Shown here: positions 8,914 through 17,615 of the stretch, one piece after another
Layout of the letters: each line of letters begins with the position of its first letter
Numbering within the stretch: position 1 is the stretch's first letter
Source of the DNA: Bacteroides xylanisolvens XB1A
GTDB lineage: Bacteria > Bacteroidota > Bacteroidia > Bacteroidales > Bacteroidaceae
DNA: 64,000 bases
Reading direction: 5' to 3'
Assembly (NCBI RefSeq): GCF_000210075.1
Contig: NC_021017.1
Location: forward strand, 2,128,917-2,192,916
Notes under the pieces: generated by a model
The model's input: only the letters and a program-made list of their open reading frames with translations
What the model was told of the DNA's origin: nothing
Databases searched by the model: none
Position numbers and translations under genes: made by a program

Positions 8914-9918
8914 TTATTCAGGTAAAATCTGTTCGATCTCTTTCAACTCATCTGCCATGAATTCCAAATGTTCCAGTGCTTTCAAATTGTCGGCCAACTG
9001 GTTGACAGAGCTTGCGCCCACAATCACCGAAGTCATCCGTTCGTCTTTCAATACCCATGCCAGTGCCATTTCAGCAAGTGTTTGTCCACGCCGGAGGGCT
9101 ATTTCATTCAACTGGCGGGCGGCTTCTACCTTTTCAGGCGTCACTTGCGAAAGCTGAAGAAAACCCGAAGAACGTGCGGCACGTGAACCTTCCGGAATAC
9201 CATTCAGGTATTTATCTGTCAACAGTCCTTGCGCCAAAGGAGAAAAGGCGATGAAACCGGAACCATATTCTGCTGCCAGCGGAAGTGTTTCCGCCTCCAC
9301 CTCACGGTCGAACATACTATACCGATACTGGCTGATGAGACAGGGAACACCGGCTTTTGCCATCATCTCGTAGGCCATACGTGCTTGTTCGGGGGGATAT
9401 TTGGAGATTCCGATATACAGAGCTTTCCCTTGTTTCACGATATCAATCAATGTCTGAATGGTTTCTTCGACCGGAGTAACTCCATCATAACGATGGCTAT
9501 AAAAGATATCAAAATACTCCAATCCTGTCCGGCGGAGACTTTGGTCAATGCTCGCCATCAGATTTTTACGGGAGCTATTTCCGCCATAAGGGCCAGCCCA
9601 CATTTCATGACCGGCTTTGGAAGAGATGATCATTTCATCCCGATAACCCTGGAAGTTCTCTCGCAAGATTCGTCCGAAATTGGTTTCAGCACTTCCGGGA
9701 ACAGGACCATAATTGTTTGCCAGGTCGAAATGGGTGACACCATGATCGAATGCATACTTAATCATGTCGGTTGCTACATCGAAATTGTCCACACTACCGA
9801 AGTTGTGCCACAACCCCAAAGAGATTAAAGGTAACTGCAAGCCGCTCTTGCCACAATATTTATAGGGCATCCGTTCGTAGCGTCCGGCTGCCGGCTGATA
9901 ACTAAAAGAGTTTTCCAT
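8914..9918 (-). CDS. Aldo/keto reductase, YghZ-like
   Basis: A 334-residue cytoplasmic (beta/alpha)8-barrel oxidoreductase using NADPH. The catalytic tetrad is visible as Asp65 and Tyr70 (FDLANNYG), Lys101 (ISSKAGHEMW) and His142 (FYSHRYDG). MPYKYCGKSGLQLPLISLG at the front and the long GHEMWAGPYGGNSSRKNL insertion are typical of the YghZ / glyceraldehyde-3-phosphate reductase branch (AKR14), which reduces L-glyceraldehyde 3-phosphate and methylglyoxal in E. coli. The substrate here is inferred. It stands alone, with a hairpin downstream and only a weak -7-like TTACTTTG upstream. Confidence 0.85.
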   Translation of the reverse strand: MENSFSYQPAAGRYERMPYKYCGKSGLQLPLISLGLWHNFGSVDNFDVATDMIKYAFDHGVTHFDLANNYGPVPGSAETNFGRILRENFQGYRDEMIISSKAGHEMWAGPYGGNSSRKNLMASIDQSLRRTGLEYFDIFYSHRYDGVTPVEETIQTLIDIVKQGKALYIGISKYPPEQARMAYEMMAKAGVPCLISQYRYSMFDREVEAETLPLAAEYGSGFIAFSPLAQGLLTDKYLNGIPEGSRAARSSGFLQLSQVTPEKVEAARQLNEIALRRGQTLAEMALAWVLKDERMTSVIVGASSVNQLADNLKALEHLEFMADELKEIEQILPE

Positions 9919-10041
9919 AAAACAGAATGTTTATATTTTCCTTTCACAAAGTAAGGAAAAATATTCCAATTACAGCTTTAGTCGAATATTAAAAAGAATA
10001 CTCTAATTAAAAGCAGGATGCCACATTAACCATACAACCAA

Positions 10042-11529
10042 TCAGAACTGGAAATAAATAAACGGTTGAATTTCCGAACTCTTCATCTGAATAACCAGAT
10101 AAATCAAAGCGACCATCAATACTGCTTTTCCTAGGAACGGCAAACGGATCACTCCTCGACAAGCTACATTTTCCCAACTATCAGGAGCAAAATGAAGCAG
10201 GAAGCCAAGCAACATCAACGCAAATACTTTCCAATATCCTTCTAGTAATTGCGGGAACAGTTGCGGACGGAAAGTAGTGAATATCTGTCCCAGCATATCC
10301 ATTGAATTCTGAAAATCGGCATTACGGAAGAAAATCCAGCAGAAGCAGACGAAATGGAAAGTGATAATCACTCCAAACACACGCCGCCAACCGTGACTTT
10401 CCTCTCCTTTCTTACGCCCGGTGATAGACATCCACATTTTATGTAATGCCAGAGCTACTCCATGAAAAGTTCCCCAAAGAACGAAGTTCCAGGAGGCACC
10501 ATGCCACAGACCGCCCAAGAACATGGTAATTATCAAGTTGAGATATTGCCGGAATTTACCTTTTCGGTTTCCTCCCAAAGAAATGTATAAATAATCTTTT
10601 AACCAACTGGATAAAGATATGTGCCAACGACGCCAAAATTCCGTAATAGAGGCAGACTTATAAGGTGAATTAAAGTTGAGATTGAAATGGAAACCTAACA
10701 ATAAGGCGATACCGATAGCCATGTCGCTATATCCGGAAAAGTCACAGTAAATCTGCAAAGCATAACCATATACGCCCATCAGATTCTCAACACCGGAATA
10801 AAGAGTAGGGTTATCAAAAATACGTTCCACAAAATTGATACTGATATAATCGGATATGATGGCTTTCTTGAAAAGACCGGAAACGATCAGAAAAATTCCG
10901 CGTCCGAACATTTCCTGCGAGACGAATAAGGGTTTCCGGATTTGCGGGATAAAGTCGCGGGCACGCACGATAGGTCCTGCCACCAACTGGGGGAAGAAAG
11001 ATACGTAGAAGGCATAGTCCAAAAGATTGGTCAATGGTTTTATGTCTCTTCGGTAAACGTCGATGGTGTAGCTCAATGACTGGAAAGTGAAAAAGGAGAT
11101 GCCGACCGGCAGGAATATATCGAGAGCGGTAAATTCTCCTCCCATCAATGACGCAATCACTCCACCCAGAAAATTGGTATATTTGAAATAAGCAAGAAGT
11201 CCTAAATTAACTCCCAAACTCAAAGCGACCAATCCTTTACGTTTCCAATAACCCTCTACACGATCCATAAGTTGCGCAAGGAAAAAGTCGGCAACGGTGA
11301 CTATGGCAAGCAGGAAAAAATAGGTGCCGCTACTCTTATAGTAAAAATAATAGGAGAAGAGAGTAACAAACATGATACGGGCGGTGTATTTGCGTTGTAG
11401 CAACACATACACCACCATGAAAGCAGCGAACAACCAAAGGAAGATACCGCTGCTGAATATCATTGGCGCTTGCGGATCGTAGGTAAGTACCTCTTTCAGT
11501 CTACTGAAATCTATATCAATGGGAAACAT
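10042..11529 (-). CDS. MBOAT-family O-acyltransferase (AlgI-like)
   Basis: An integral-membrane protein of about 495 residues with roughly ten hydrophobic segments. FLGGLWHGASWNFVLWG holds the conserved MBOAT histidine, and YCDFSGYSDMAIGIALLLG and FWRRWHISLSSWLKDYLY are the other AlgI/DltB blocks. The family moves acyl groups, usually acetyl, across the membrane to an extracellular glycan. The start is uncertain: ATGs at 11535 and 11529 both overlap the end of the preceding SGNH gene, which implies translational coupling. The two SGNH proteins encoded just upstream would be its extracytoplasmic partners, as AlgJ/AlgX are for AlgI. The target polysaccharide is unknown. Confidence 0.85.
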   Translation of the reverse strand: MFPIDIDFSRLKEVLTYDPQAPMIFSSGIFLWLFAAFMVVYVLLQRKYTARIMFVTLFSYYFYYKSSGTYFFLLAIVTVADFFLAQLMDRVEGYWKRKGLVALSLGVNLGLLAYFKYTNFLGGVIASLMGGEFTALDIFLPVGISFFTFQSLSYTIDVYRRDIKPLTNLLDYAFYVSFFPQLVAGPIVRARDFIPQIRKPLFVSQEMFGRGIFLIVSGLFKKAIISDYISINFVERIFDNPTLYSGVENLMGVYGYALQIYCDFSGYSDMAIGIALLLGFHFNLNFNSPYKSASITEFWRRWHISLSSWLKDYLYISLGGNRKGKFRQYLNLIITMFLGGLWHGASWNFVLWGTFHGVALALHKMWMSITGRKKGEESHGWRRVFGVIITFHFVCFCWIFFRNADFQNSMDMLGQIFTTFRPQLFPQLLEGYWKVFALMLLGFLLHFAPDSWENVACRGVIRLPFLGKAVLMVALIYLVIQMKSSEIQPFIYFQF

Positions 11530-12433
11530 AGTCATTATATGCTTTGATAAGTGCTTGGTATAATAAATTTCCTTGCAGGATGTATCCTTCGGGTAAATAA
11601 TGTACATGATCGGGCCGCATCAGTTTTGCGTCCGTCCAGTTCGTGCAGGCACGGCGCTTCCCTCCGACTACATCGTACATATCCCACACGAGCAGACGAT
11701 GGTCTTTTGCATAACGACGAATGGTTTCCGCTGCTGTCGCTGTACGTGGATTGATGGCATACGTGCGTCTACGCCTTCGCTGCCGGAAACTTTCATAAGA
11801 ACCGGGAGGGGTAGTCAGAAGAATGGGTACGTTAGGAAGACTGTCGCGCAACAGTTTCACCAGTTCATCCATCTGATTGTAGTGCACATTTATATTATAA
11901 CGCCGGTTATGGCTTTCATTGGTTCCGAAAGAGAGAATCAACAATTCGGGCTTCAGGGCGGCAATTTCGGCAATACGATCCGGATGGGTAAAGGTAAGGC
12001 AAGTAGCTCCGTTGACGCCTTTATCTATATAAGAAACAGCACCGAAAGTTTCTGTCAAACGGGCACCGATGGTTTGAGGGTAGATATGTCCACGTACATG
12101 GCTGTCGCCAATATGAACGATACGGACTGTATCTTCGGAGAGTCCGGCACGCACCTGGCGAAGATGTTCGAAGACGGGAGCTAGCAGAGCGATACTGTCA
12201 ATAATCTCATTCCGACCGGTTTCGCGGAAAGCTGAAGGGAAGGATATTTGTACAGTGATCGTATCATTCGCCCAGTTCATTTCCCGTAAAGGCTTTATAA
12301 GTTTTGCGGTCTTTCCCAGTGGAGGACATACAGGGATACGGTCTTGCGCGATTGCTTCTGCAAGGAAACAAGGAACACTCAACATACCGGCGAGAATAAG
12401 AATAAAGACAGACTGCAGATTATTCTTGCTCAT
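11516..12433 (-). CDS. SGNH/GDSL hydrolase-fold protein, exported
   Basis: A 305-residue protein with a signal peptide (hydrophobic FILILAGMLSV, cleavage near IAQD). SGNH blocks are intact: VHIGDSHVRG (Ser111), LSFGTNESH, and DHVHYLPEG with the Asp275/His278 pair. Such proteins act as acetylesterases or acetyltransferases on glycans. The ATG at 12433 overlaps the stop of the gene before it, and its own end overlaps the MBOAT gene, so the three are almost certainly one transcript. It probably passes acetyl groups delivered by the MBOAT protein to a periplasmic or surface glycan. Confidence 0.8.
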   Translation of the reverse strand: MSKNNLQSVFILILAGMLSVPCFLAEAIAQDRIPVCPPLGKTAKLIKPLREMNWANDTITVQISFPSAFRETGRNEIIDSIALLAPVFEHLRQVRAGLSEDTVRIVHIGDSHVRGHIYPQTIGARLTETFGAVSYIDKGVNGATCLTFTHPDRIAEIAALKPELLILSFGTNESHNRRYNINVHYNQMDELVKLLRDSLPNVPILLTTPPGSYESFRQRRRRRTYAINPRTATAAETIRRYAKDHRLLVWDMYDVVGGKRRACTNWTDAKLMRPDHVHYLPEGYILQGNLLYQALIKAYNDYVSH

Positions 12434-13811
12434 AAGCACGCCTCCTGTCGTATTGTTCCTTACCATAGATCATCGTTTCATAAAGTAGTCCCGCCAAATG
12501 CTTGCCGCCACGGAAGTTTATATGCGTATAATCGTAATTTGCCATAGAAGGTTTGGCATGCACCAGTTTTGCCATGCTGCCTTCTCCGCCCATTGCTTCA
12601 AACATATTCCAAAAGGCGATGCCGCTTTCGGCTGCAATGTTCTGCTGATAACGAATCAGATTCTTCACACCGGGCATGGTACGAAGTTCACCGTTCTCGT
12701 TTTTAGAATCACGGTCGCCGACGCTCAACAACAGGATTCCTGCTTGTGGGAAACATTCTTTCAAATGCTCGATAGCTGTGAGCAGTCCTTTTTGATAGTT
12801 ATCATAATTGCGTCCCCGTTCGGTAGCTACATTCAAACCATATTCGAGGATAATGAGGTCGTAAGGACGTTGGCGGTTAAACTGTTTCAACATCTGTGAA
12901 GGAATGCCCCGCAGAGAAAGACCGGAACTGCCACGCAACGAGAAGTTGTCGAGAATGATTCCTTTCTTTCCATCCATTGCCAAACCATAGAACAATGTAG
13001 AGTCTGCACGGTCTACTGTCCAACGGATAGAGCCGATGCGTCCGTCTACCTGAATTTGCTGCAATCCGTCGGAAGGGCCTAATGAATAATTCTTGTTTTC
13101 TCCTTTGTTCACACGGGCAGAAAGGAGGACGGAGTCTCTGCTATGGAAGAAGATGGAGGCACGCTGGCAAGTATCGAGCAGGGAGGCATATTTATTTTGC
13201 CCGCGCAGTTCTACATAAGCTCCGTTGCGGGGAACGAAATAATGACCGGATATGCCTTGTTTCTTCTTATCGAAATAGACACTGTCTGTTACCGCATGAC
13301 TGGACCATCCGCCAAACGTATGTCGCACCGTAGGACGGTAACCGCTTGTCATGGAAGTGATGGTAACAAAACCTACACCACAACCGCCGAATTGTTTCTG
13401 AAGCATTTCGCGTAAGTCAGCCGTAAAGATATCCGCTTCGATAAAGGAATCTCCGAATACGGCAATACGCACCTGTTTGTCATCGGAGTCATCGGAAGAG
13501 ACACGGTCGAGTGCTTTATAAAAAGGAGTCATCCCCCGGAGAGTGGAATCACTGTAATCTTCAATGCAAGTCATACCTGTACGACAGGTATCTACAAAGG
13601 CAGGTTTTACAACAGGAGGCAAAGGGATGCTGTCCGAATCAGCTGCGGCAGTCTCTGATTCCGGATAACGAAGGTCGCTCAAAAGGTCTACACGCCTCAT
13701 CGTGTGCCCGTCAATAGTCAGCGCCGGAAGCCAATGAAGCCCGAGTAAGACTGCAAACACAATCAGTACGAACCACAACGAATATTTCAAATAATTCTTT
13801 ATTATCTCCAT
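12420..13811 (-). CDS. Membrane-anchored SGNH-fold protein of the O-acetylation operon
   Basis: A 463-residue protein with one N-terminal membrane helix (about residues 11-30) and a large extracytoplasmic part. IAVFGDSFIEADIF gives the SGNH block I serine at Ser122, LIILEYGLNVA is block III-like, and NYDYTHINFRGG supplies the C-terminal His block. Between them lies a beta-rich insertion (about residues 170-290) that may bind carbohydrate. It is the first gene of the three-gene operon and carries the repeat-containing leader. A role as the second acetyl-transfer component is inferred from context. Confidence 0.75.
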   Translation of the reverse strand: MEIIKNYLKYSLWFVLIVFAVLLGLHWLPALTIDGHTMRRVDLLSDLRYPESETAAADSDSIPLPPVVKPAFVDTCRTGMTCIEDYSDSTLRGMTPFYKALDRVSSDDSDDKQVRIAVFGDSFIEADIFTADLREMLQKQFGGCGVGFVTITSMTSGYRPTVRHTFGGWSSHAVTDSVYFDKKKQGISGHYFVPRNGAYVELRGQNKYASLLDTCQRASIFFHSRDSVLLSARVNKGENKNYSLGPSDGLQQIQVDGRIGSIRWTVDRADSTLFYGLAMDGKKGIILDNFSLRGSSGLSLRGIPSQMLKQFNRQRPYDLIILEYGLNVATERGRNYDNYQKGLLTAIEHLKECFPQAGILLLSVGDRDSKNENGELRTMPGVKNLIRYQQNIAAESGIAFWNMFEAMGGEGSMAKLVHAKPSMANYDYTHINFRGGKHLAGLLYETMIYGKEQYDRRRAYEQE

Positions 13812-13837
13812 CTTTACAAGTAGATATAGGCACTATT

Positions 13838-13921
13838 TTAGTTCTTGTTTTTACCCGGTGCCGAGCTACCTCTTCCTCGGTGCCGAACCATCTCCTCATC
13901 GGTGCCGGAGGAGGCCTTCAT
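13838..13921 (-). other. Possible 27-residue upstream ORF across the leader repeats
   Basis: ATG at 13921 to TAA at 13838, ending 26 bases before the first SGNH gene. The peptide is rich in Gly, Ser, Arg and Lys (starts MKASSGTDEE) and is not recognised. The open frame may be an accident of the GC-rich repeats. Confidence 0.2.
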
Positions 13922-13931
13922 CGGTGCCGGA
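13856..13931 (-). repeat. Four-copy 22-bp tandem repeat in the operon leader
   Basis: The core CGGTGCCG recurs at 13856, 13878, 13900 and 13922, exactly 22 bases apart, with spacers of related sequence (cyaycTCYTCmT). Three units are complete and the fourth is partial. They lie between a -7-like box and the start of the O-acetylation operon, so they are probably transcribed into the 5' leader. The period is not a multiple of three, which argues against a coding repeat. They could bind a regulator, mediate RNA folding, or be a slippage product. Confidence 0.8.
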
Positions 13932-13944
13932 CATTTTCAGGCTG

Positions 13945-13952
13945 CAAAGATA
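13945..13952 (-). promoter_or_regulatory. -7 promoter box for the O-acetylation operon
   Basis: The minus strand reads TATCTTTG, a perfect TAnnTTTG. No TTTG is found at the -33 position, so the promoter is partial or activator-dependent. Transcription would start near 13938, just before the tandem repeats. Confidence 0.5.
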
Positions 13953-14034
13953 GAGAAAAGCAATAAAAAAGAAGGGAGAATCTACATTATTTATGAGATT
14001 CTCCCTTTTTACTTATTTACATGCCGGACATCGG

Positions 14035-14328
14035 TCAGATCGTCCGTTCAATGTTCCACACAAATGCACGCAAACCTAATTGTTCGGTTTCCAAGTCCAT
14101 TATATGCAAGGTGTCGAGCAACGGATCGACTTTGCTATCGTCTACTATCGTCAAGATAGCCGAGCACATACTTGGCCAGGCATGGCTTCCGAAATGCGGA
14201 TCGCCTGTTTTCGAACCACGTCCCTGTACTTTCTCAAGGTACGTAAAACCACGACAACCCAAACGGTCGAGTAATGCCATGATTCGTTCGTAATAAGCCT
14301 GATCGAATGTTATCAATACTGATTTCAT
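14035..14328 (-). CDS. PII-like small protein of the RND operon
   Basis: A 97-residue cytoplasmic protein beginning MKSVLITFDQAYYERIMALL. The pattern of an alternating beta-alpha-beta repeat, with a glycine-rich loop (GRGSKTGDPHFGSHAW) between the halves and a second VDPLLDTLHIMDL helix, fits the ferredoxin-like PII superfamily. Histidines in the loop (DPHFGSHAWP) could bind a metal. It starts 14 bases after the efflux pump gene and is probably its last co-transcribed cistron. PII-like proteins next to RND exporters have been noted in other bacteria. I infer a role in sensing substrate or controlling the pump, without direct evidence. Confidence 0.6.
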   Translation of the reverse strand: MKSVLITFDQAYYERIMALLDRLGCRGFTYLEKVQGRGSKTGDPHFGSHAWPSMCSAILTIVDDSKVDPLLDTLHIMDLETEQLGLRAFVWNIERTI

Positions 14329-14342
14329 ATTTCTTTTCTTTA

Positions 14343-17300
14343 TTATTTCTTAATAATACTGTCTTTATTCGCCTGGAAGTAAACATCCAATTCACGTTGA
14401 CGACGGAGCTTACGACGACGGTTCTTAATACCTGTTCCTGCAAATACACAATATAGAGTAGGAATCAAAATCAATGTCAAAACAGTAGAGATCGTCAAAC
14501 CACCGATTACGGCAATCGCCATCGGACTCCACATTTCAGAACCCTGACCGCCACCGATAGCCATCGGAATCATACCAAGAACGGTAGTGGCAGTGGTCAT
14601 CAATACCGGGCGGAGACGGCTCTTACCAGCGGTTACTACAGAGTTCAACACTGCCAGTCCACGTTCGCGACAAAGGGTGATGTAGTCGATAAGCACGATA
14701 CCGTTCTTCACCACAATACCAATCAGCATGATACCTCCCAACAAACTCATGACACTCAATGTACTGTTCGTAAAGAATAGTGCCATCAAGACACCGCTAA
14801 AAGCAAACGGCAGGGAGAACATAATAATGAACGGATAGGTCAGTGACTCGAACTGTGCTGCCATCACGATAAATACGAGCACAACAATCAGGATGGCAAG
14901 TGTTCCCAAATCGCGGAACGAATCCTGCTGGTCTTCGTATGAACCGGAAATCTGAATGGTGACATCTCCCGGAAGATCCATTTTATCTATCACCTTATTA
15001 CCGGCAGCTACTACGTCGCCCAACGGAGCACCGGAGATTACTGCGGAAACGGTTACAATACGTTCGCGGTCTTTACGTTCAATAGTAGGAGGCGCGAAAC
15101 GTTCGACTACCTTTCCGACATCTTTCACACGAACGGATTGTCCTTGCGCATTGTAAATGAGAATATTTTCGAGACTTTCCAGACTTGTACGGAATTCAGG
15201 CGCATAACGCACTTTGATATCATACTCATCTCCGTCTTCACGATATTTAGACGCTACCGCACCATTGACACGGTTACGCAGGTAGTTACCGGCAGTTGAA
15301 AGATTCAAACCATGCATTGCCAGTTTTTCACGGTCAAAGTCTACCTGATATTCCGGCTGATAATCACTACGGCTGATATTTACCTCGGTCACACCTTTCA
15401 CTTTCAGCAATTCACGTTTCAGACGAGCTGCCACGCTGTCGGTTACCGTCATATCATATCCGTAAACCTCAAAGTCGGCACTAGCCTGTGCGGACATACC
15501 TGTGTTGCTACCTCCGAGGATTACCTGTGCTTTACTGAATTCCGGATAGGCTTTCAAATCTTCACGCATCTCATCACAGACTGCTTCCAAAGTGATATCA
15601 CGATCGCCCGGATCCACCAAACTGATGTTGAACGAAATAATATGCGACCCGTTGTCCTGCATAGATGCCCAGGTATTATCAGAGTCAGCTTGGCCGACTG
15701 TATAGTTACAGACTTTCATGATGTCTTTATACTTCGTCAGCCATTGGTTAGTCAACTTCTCTGAAAGTTCCTGCGCTATCTCTTTTCGTGTACCGATCGG
15801 CAGCTCCAACTTCACGGCAATACGGGCGTTATCCTGTGCCGGGAAGAACTCCGTACCGATACCCTTTGCACACATTAAACTGATAACGAAGAAAGCAATA
15901 CATCCCACAATGACAATCGGACGATGACGTACAGCCCAGTTCAGCATCTTCGCATACCAGGTATCGAGCCCGTCGAGTGCTTTCTCTATCGGAGTAAAGA
16001 AGAGCTTGAACATCTTCGATGGTTTCTTCTGCAAACGAAGCAACTGGGAACAGAGCATCGGAGTCAAAGATAGTGCGGCGACCGTAGAAATAAACATGAT
16101 GGCACACATCATCCAACCCAACTGTTTGAAAAGTACACCGGACATACCGCTTACCATTGTCAACGGGAAGAACACGGCAATCATGGTCAGCGTAGAAGCG
16201 ACTACAGAAATTGCCACCTCATTTGTTCCGTGCACGGCTGCCTGTTTCGGATCGGAGCCACGCTCGATATGGGTCGTTACGTTTTCAAGTACCACAATCG
16301 CATCATCCACTACCATACCGATAGCGATAGAAAGTGATGAAAGCGAGATGATATTAATCGTATTTCCACTAATCGCCAGGTAAATGAACGAGGCAATCAA
16401 CGAAAGCGGAATGGTGATACAGATAATCAATGTAGCACGCCAGCGTCCCAGGAAAAGGAACACGACGATGACAACGAAGAGCAAGGCATAAACAACGGTT
16501 TCCGTCAAACTGTCGATGGTGTTCAAAATGTTGTCGGAGGTATCAACAATGACACCGATCTTCACGTCACTCGGCAGGTTCTTCTGAAGCCTCGGCAATG
16601 CGTCGGCCACTTTCTTGGAGATTTCTACCGAATTGGCTCCCGACTGTTTCTGAACAACAATCATCGCACCTTGCACACCATTGTTATAGGTTTCCTGTGC
16701 ACGTTCTTCCACAGTATCGACGATTCGGGCTACATCACGCAAAAAGACATTTGCCCCATTATGCGTACCTACCACTACGTCTGCCAACTGTCGGGAATCA
16801 TCGAATTCACCTTCTACACGCAACGCGTATGTTTCACTACCGATATCGAAGTTACCACCGGGAATGTTCTTATTCTCGGCGCCGATAATGGAACTGATTG
16901 TTTCGATAGTCAGGTGATAGGCTTCCAGTTTATTGGGGTCGCAATAGACCTGAATCTCACGTTGCGGCGCACCACTGATAGACACGGTTCCGACTCCCGG
17001 AATACGCGCCAGCGGGTTTACCACACGGTCGTCCAATATCTTATAAAGGGCTGACTGACTTTCATTGGCCTGTACGGAAAGCAGCACGATAGGAATCATG
17101 TCCGTACTAAATTTGAAGATGATCGGATTCTCGACATCATCGGGAAGCTGCGAACTTACCATGTCGAGTTTATCACGCACATCATTGGTCAGAACGTCAA
17201 TATCGTTACCAAACTCGAACTCCAATGTAATCAATGACATATTCTCGGAAGAACGGGAGGTAATATGTTTCAGGTTGCTCACCGCGTTCAACGTATTTTC

Positions 17301-17501
17301 GAGCGGGCGAGTCACATTATTTTCTATATCCGAAGCACTTGCTCCGGGATAAGCGGTCATTACCATGATTGTATTCGTGTCAATGTCCGGATACAAGTCG
17401 ATAGGTAACTTGGACAAAGAGAAAAGACCAAAAATCACCACTGCCAGGAAGCAGAGGGAGGTCATAATCGGTTTCTTAACCGCGCCTTCGTATAAACTCA
17501 T
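14343..17501 (-). CDS. RND efflux pump, inner-membrane transporter (AcrB/HAE1 type)
   Basis: A 1052-residue proton-driven exporter with the standard layout: TM1 at residues 9-30, a large periplasmic loop, TM2-6, a second loop and TM8-12. TM4 carries the proton-relay pair in GMVVDDAIVVLENV. The LPIDLYPDIDTNTIMV and YPGASASDIE segments after TM1 are typical of the hydrophobe/amphiphile exporters, not the heavy-metal branch. It works as a trimer with the adaptor and TolC-like proteins encoded just upstream, expelling drugs, bile acids or similar compounds. The 114-base gap before it is free of genes. Confidence 0.95.
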   Translation of the reverse strand: MSLYEGAVKKPIMTSLCFLAVVIFGLFSLSKLPIDLYPDIDTNTIMVMTAYPGASASDIENNVTRPLENTLNAVSNLKHITSRSSENMSLITLEFEFGNDIDVLTNDVRDKLDMVSSQLPDDVENPIIFKFSTDMIPIVLLSVQANESQSALYKILDDRVVNPLARIPGVGTVSISGAPQREIQVYCDPNKLEAYHLTIETISSIIGAENKNIPGGNFDIGSETYALRVEGEFDDSRQLADVVVGTHNGANVFLRDVARIVDTVEERAQETYNNGVQGAMIVVQKQSGANSVEISKKVADALPRLQKNLPSDVKIGVIVDTSDNILNTIDSLTETVVYALLFVVIVVFLFLGRWRATLIICITIPLSLIASFIYLAISGNTINIISLSSLSIAIGMVVDDAIVVLENVTTHIERGSDPKQAAVHGTNEVAISVVASTLTMIAVFFPLTMVSGMSGVLFKQLGWMMCAIMFISTVAALSLTPMLCSQLLRLQKKPSKMFKLFFTPIEKALDGLDTWYAKMLNWAVRHRPIVIVGCIAFFVISLMCAKGIGTEFFPAQDNARIAVKLELPIGTRKEIAQELSEKLTNQWLTKYKDIMKVCNYTVGQADSDNTWASMQDNGSHIISFNISLVDPGDRDITLEAVCDEMREDLKAYPEFSKAQVILGGSNTGMSAQASADFEVYGYDMTVTDSVAARLKRELLKVKGVTEVNISRSDYQPEYQVDFDREKLAMHGLNLSTAGNYLRNRVNGAVASKYREDGDEYDIKVRYAPEFRTSLESLENILIYNAQGQSVRVKDVGKVVERFAPPTIERKDRERIVTVSAVISGAPLGDVVAAGNKVIDKMDLPGDVTIQISGSYEDQQDSFRDLGTLAILIVVLVFIVMAAQFESLTYPFIIMFSLPFAFSGVLMALFFTNSTLSVMSLLGGIMLIGIVVKNGIVLIDYITLCRERGLAVLNSVVTAGKSRLRPVLMTTATTVLGMIPMAIGGGQGSEMWSPMAIAVIGGLTISTVLTLILIPTLYCVFAGTGIKNRRRKLRRQRELDVYFQANKDSIIKK

Positions 17502-17615
17502 GTTATTTTATTTAAAAGCCTCTCCCTGCTCCTCTCCCCAAAAGAGGGAGCCGGAAGATCGTGTTGAAATCAGGTTAATTAATAAAAGCATCGGGCGAAA
17601 GGTACTGAACACCTC

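Noticed and set aside
13856-13931. Regularly spaced repeats as a possible CRISPR array
   Set aside because: The units are 22 bases in total, the spacers resemble each other, and no cas genes are near.
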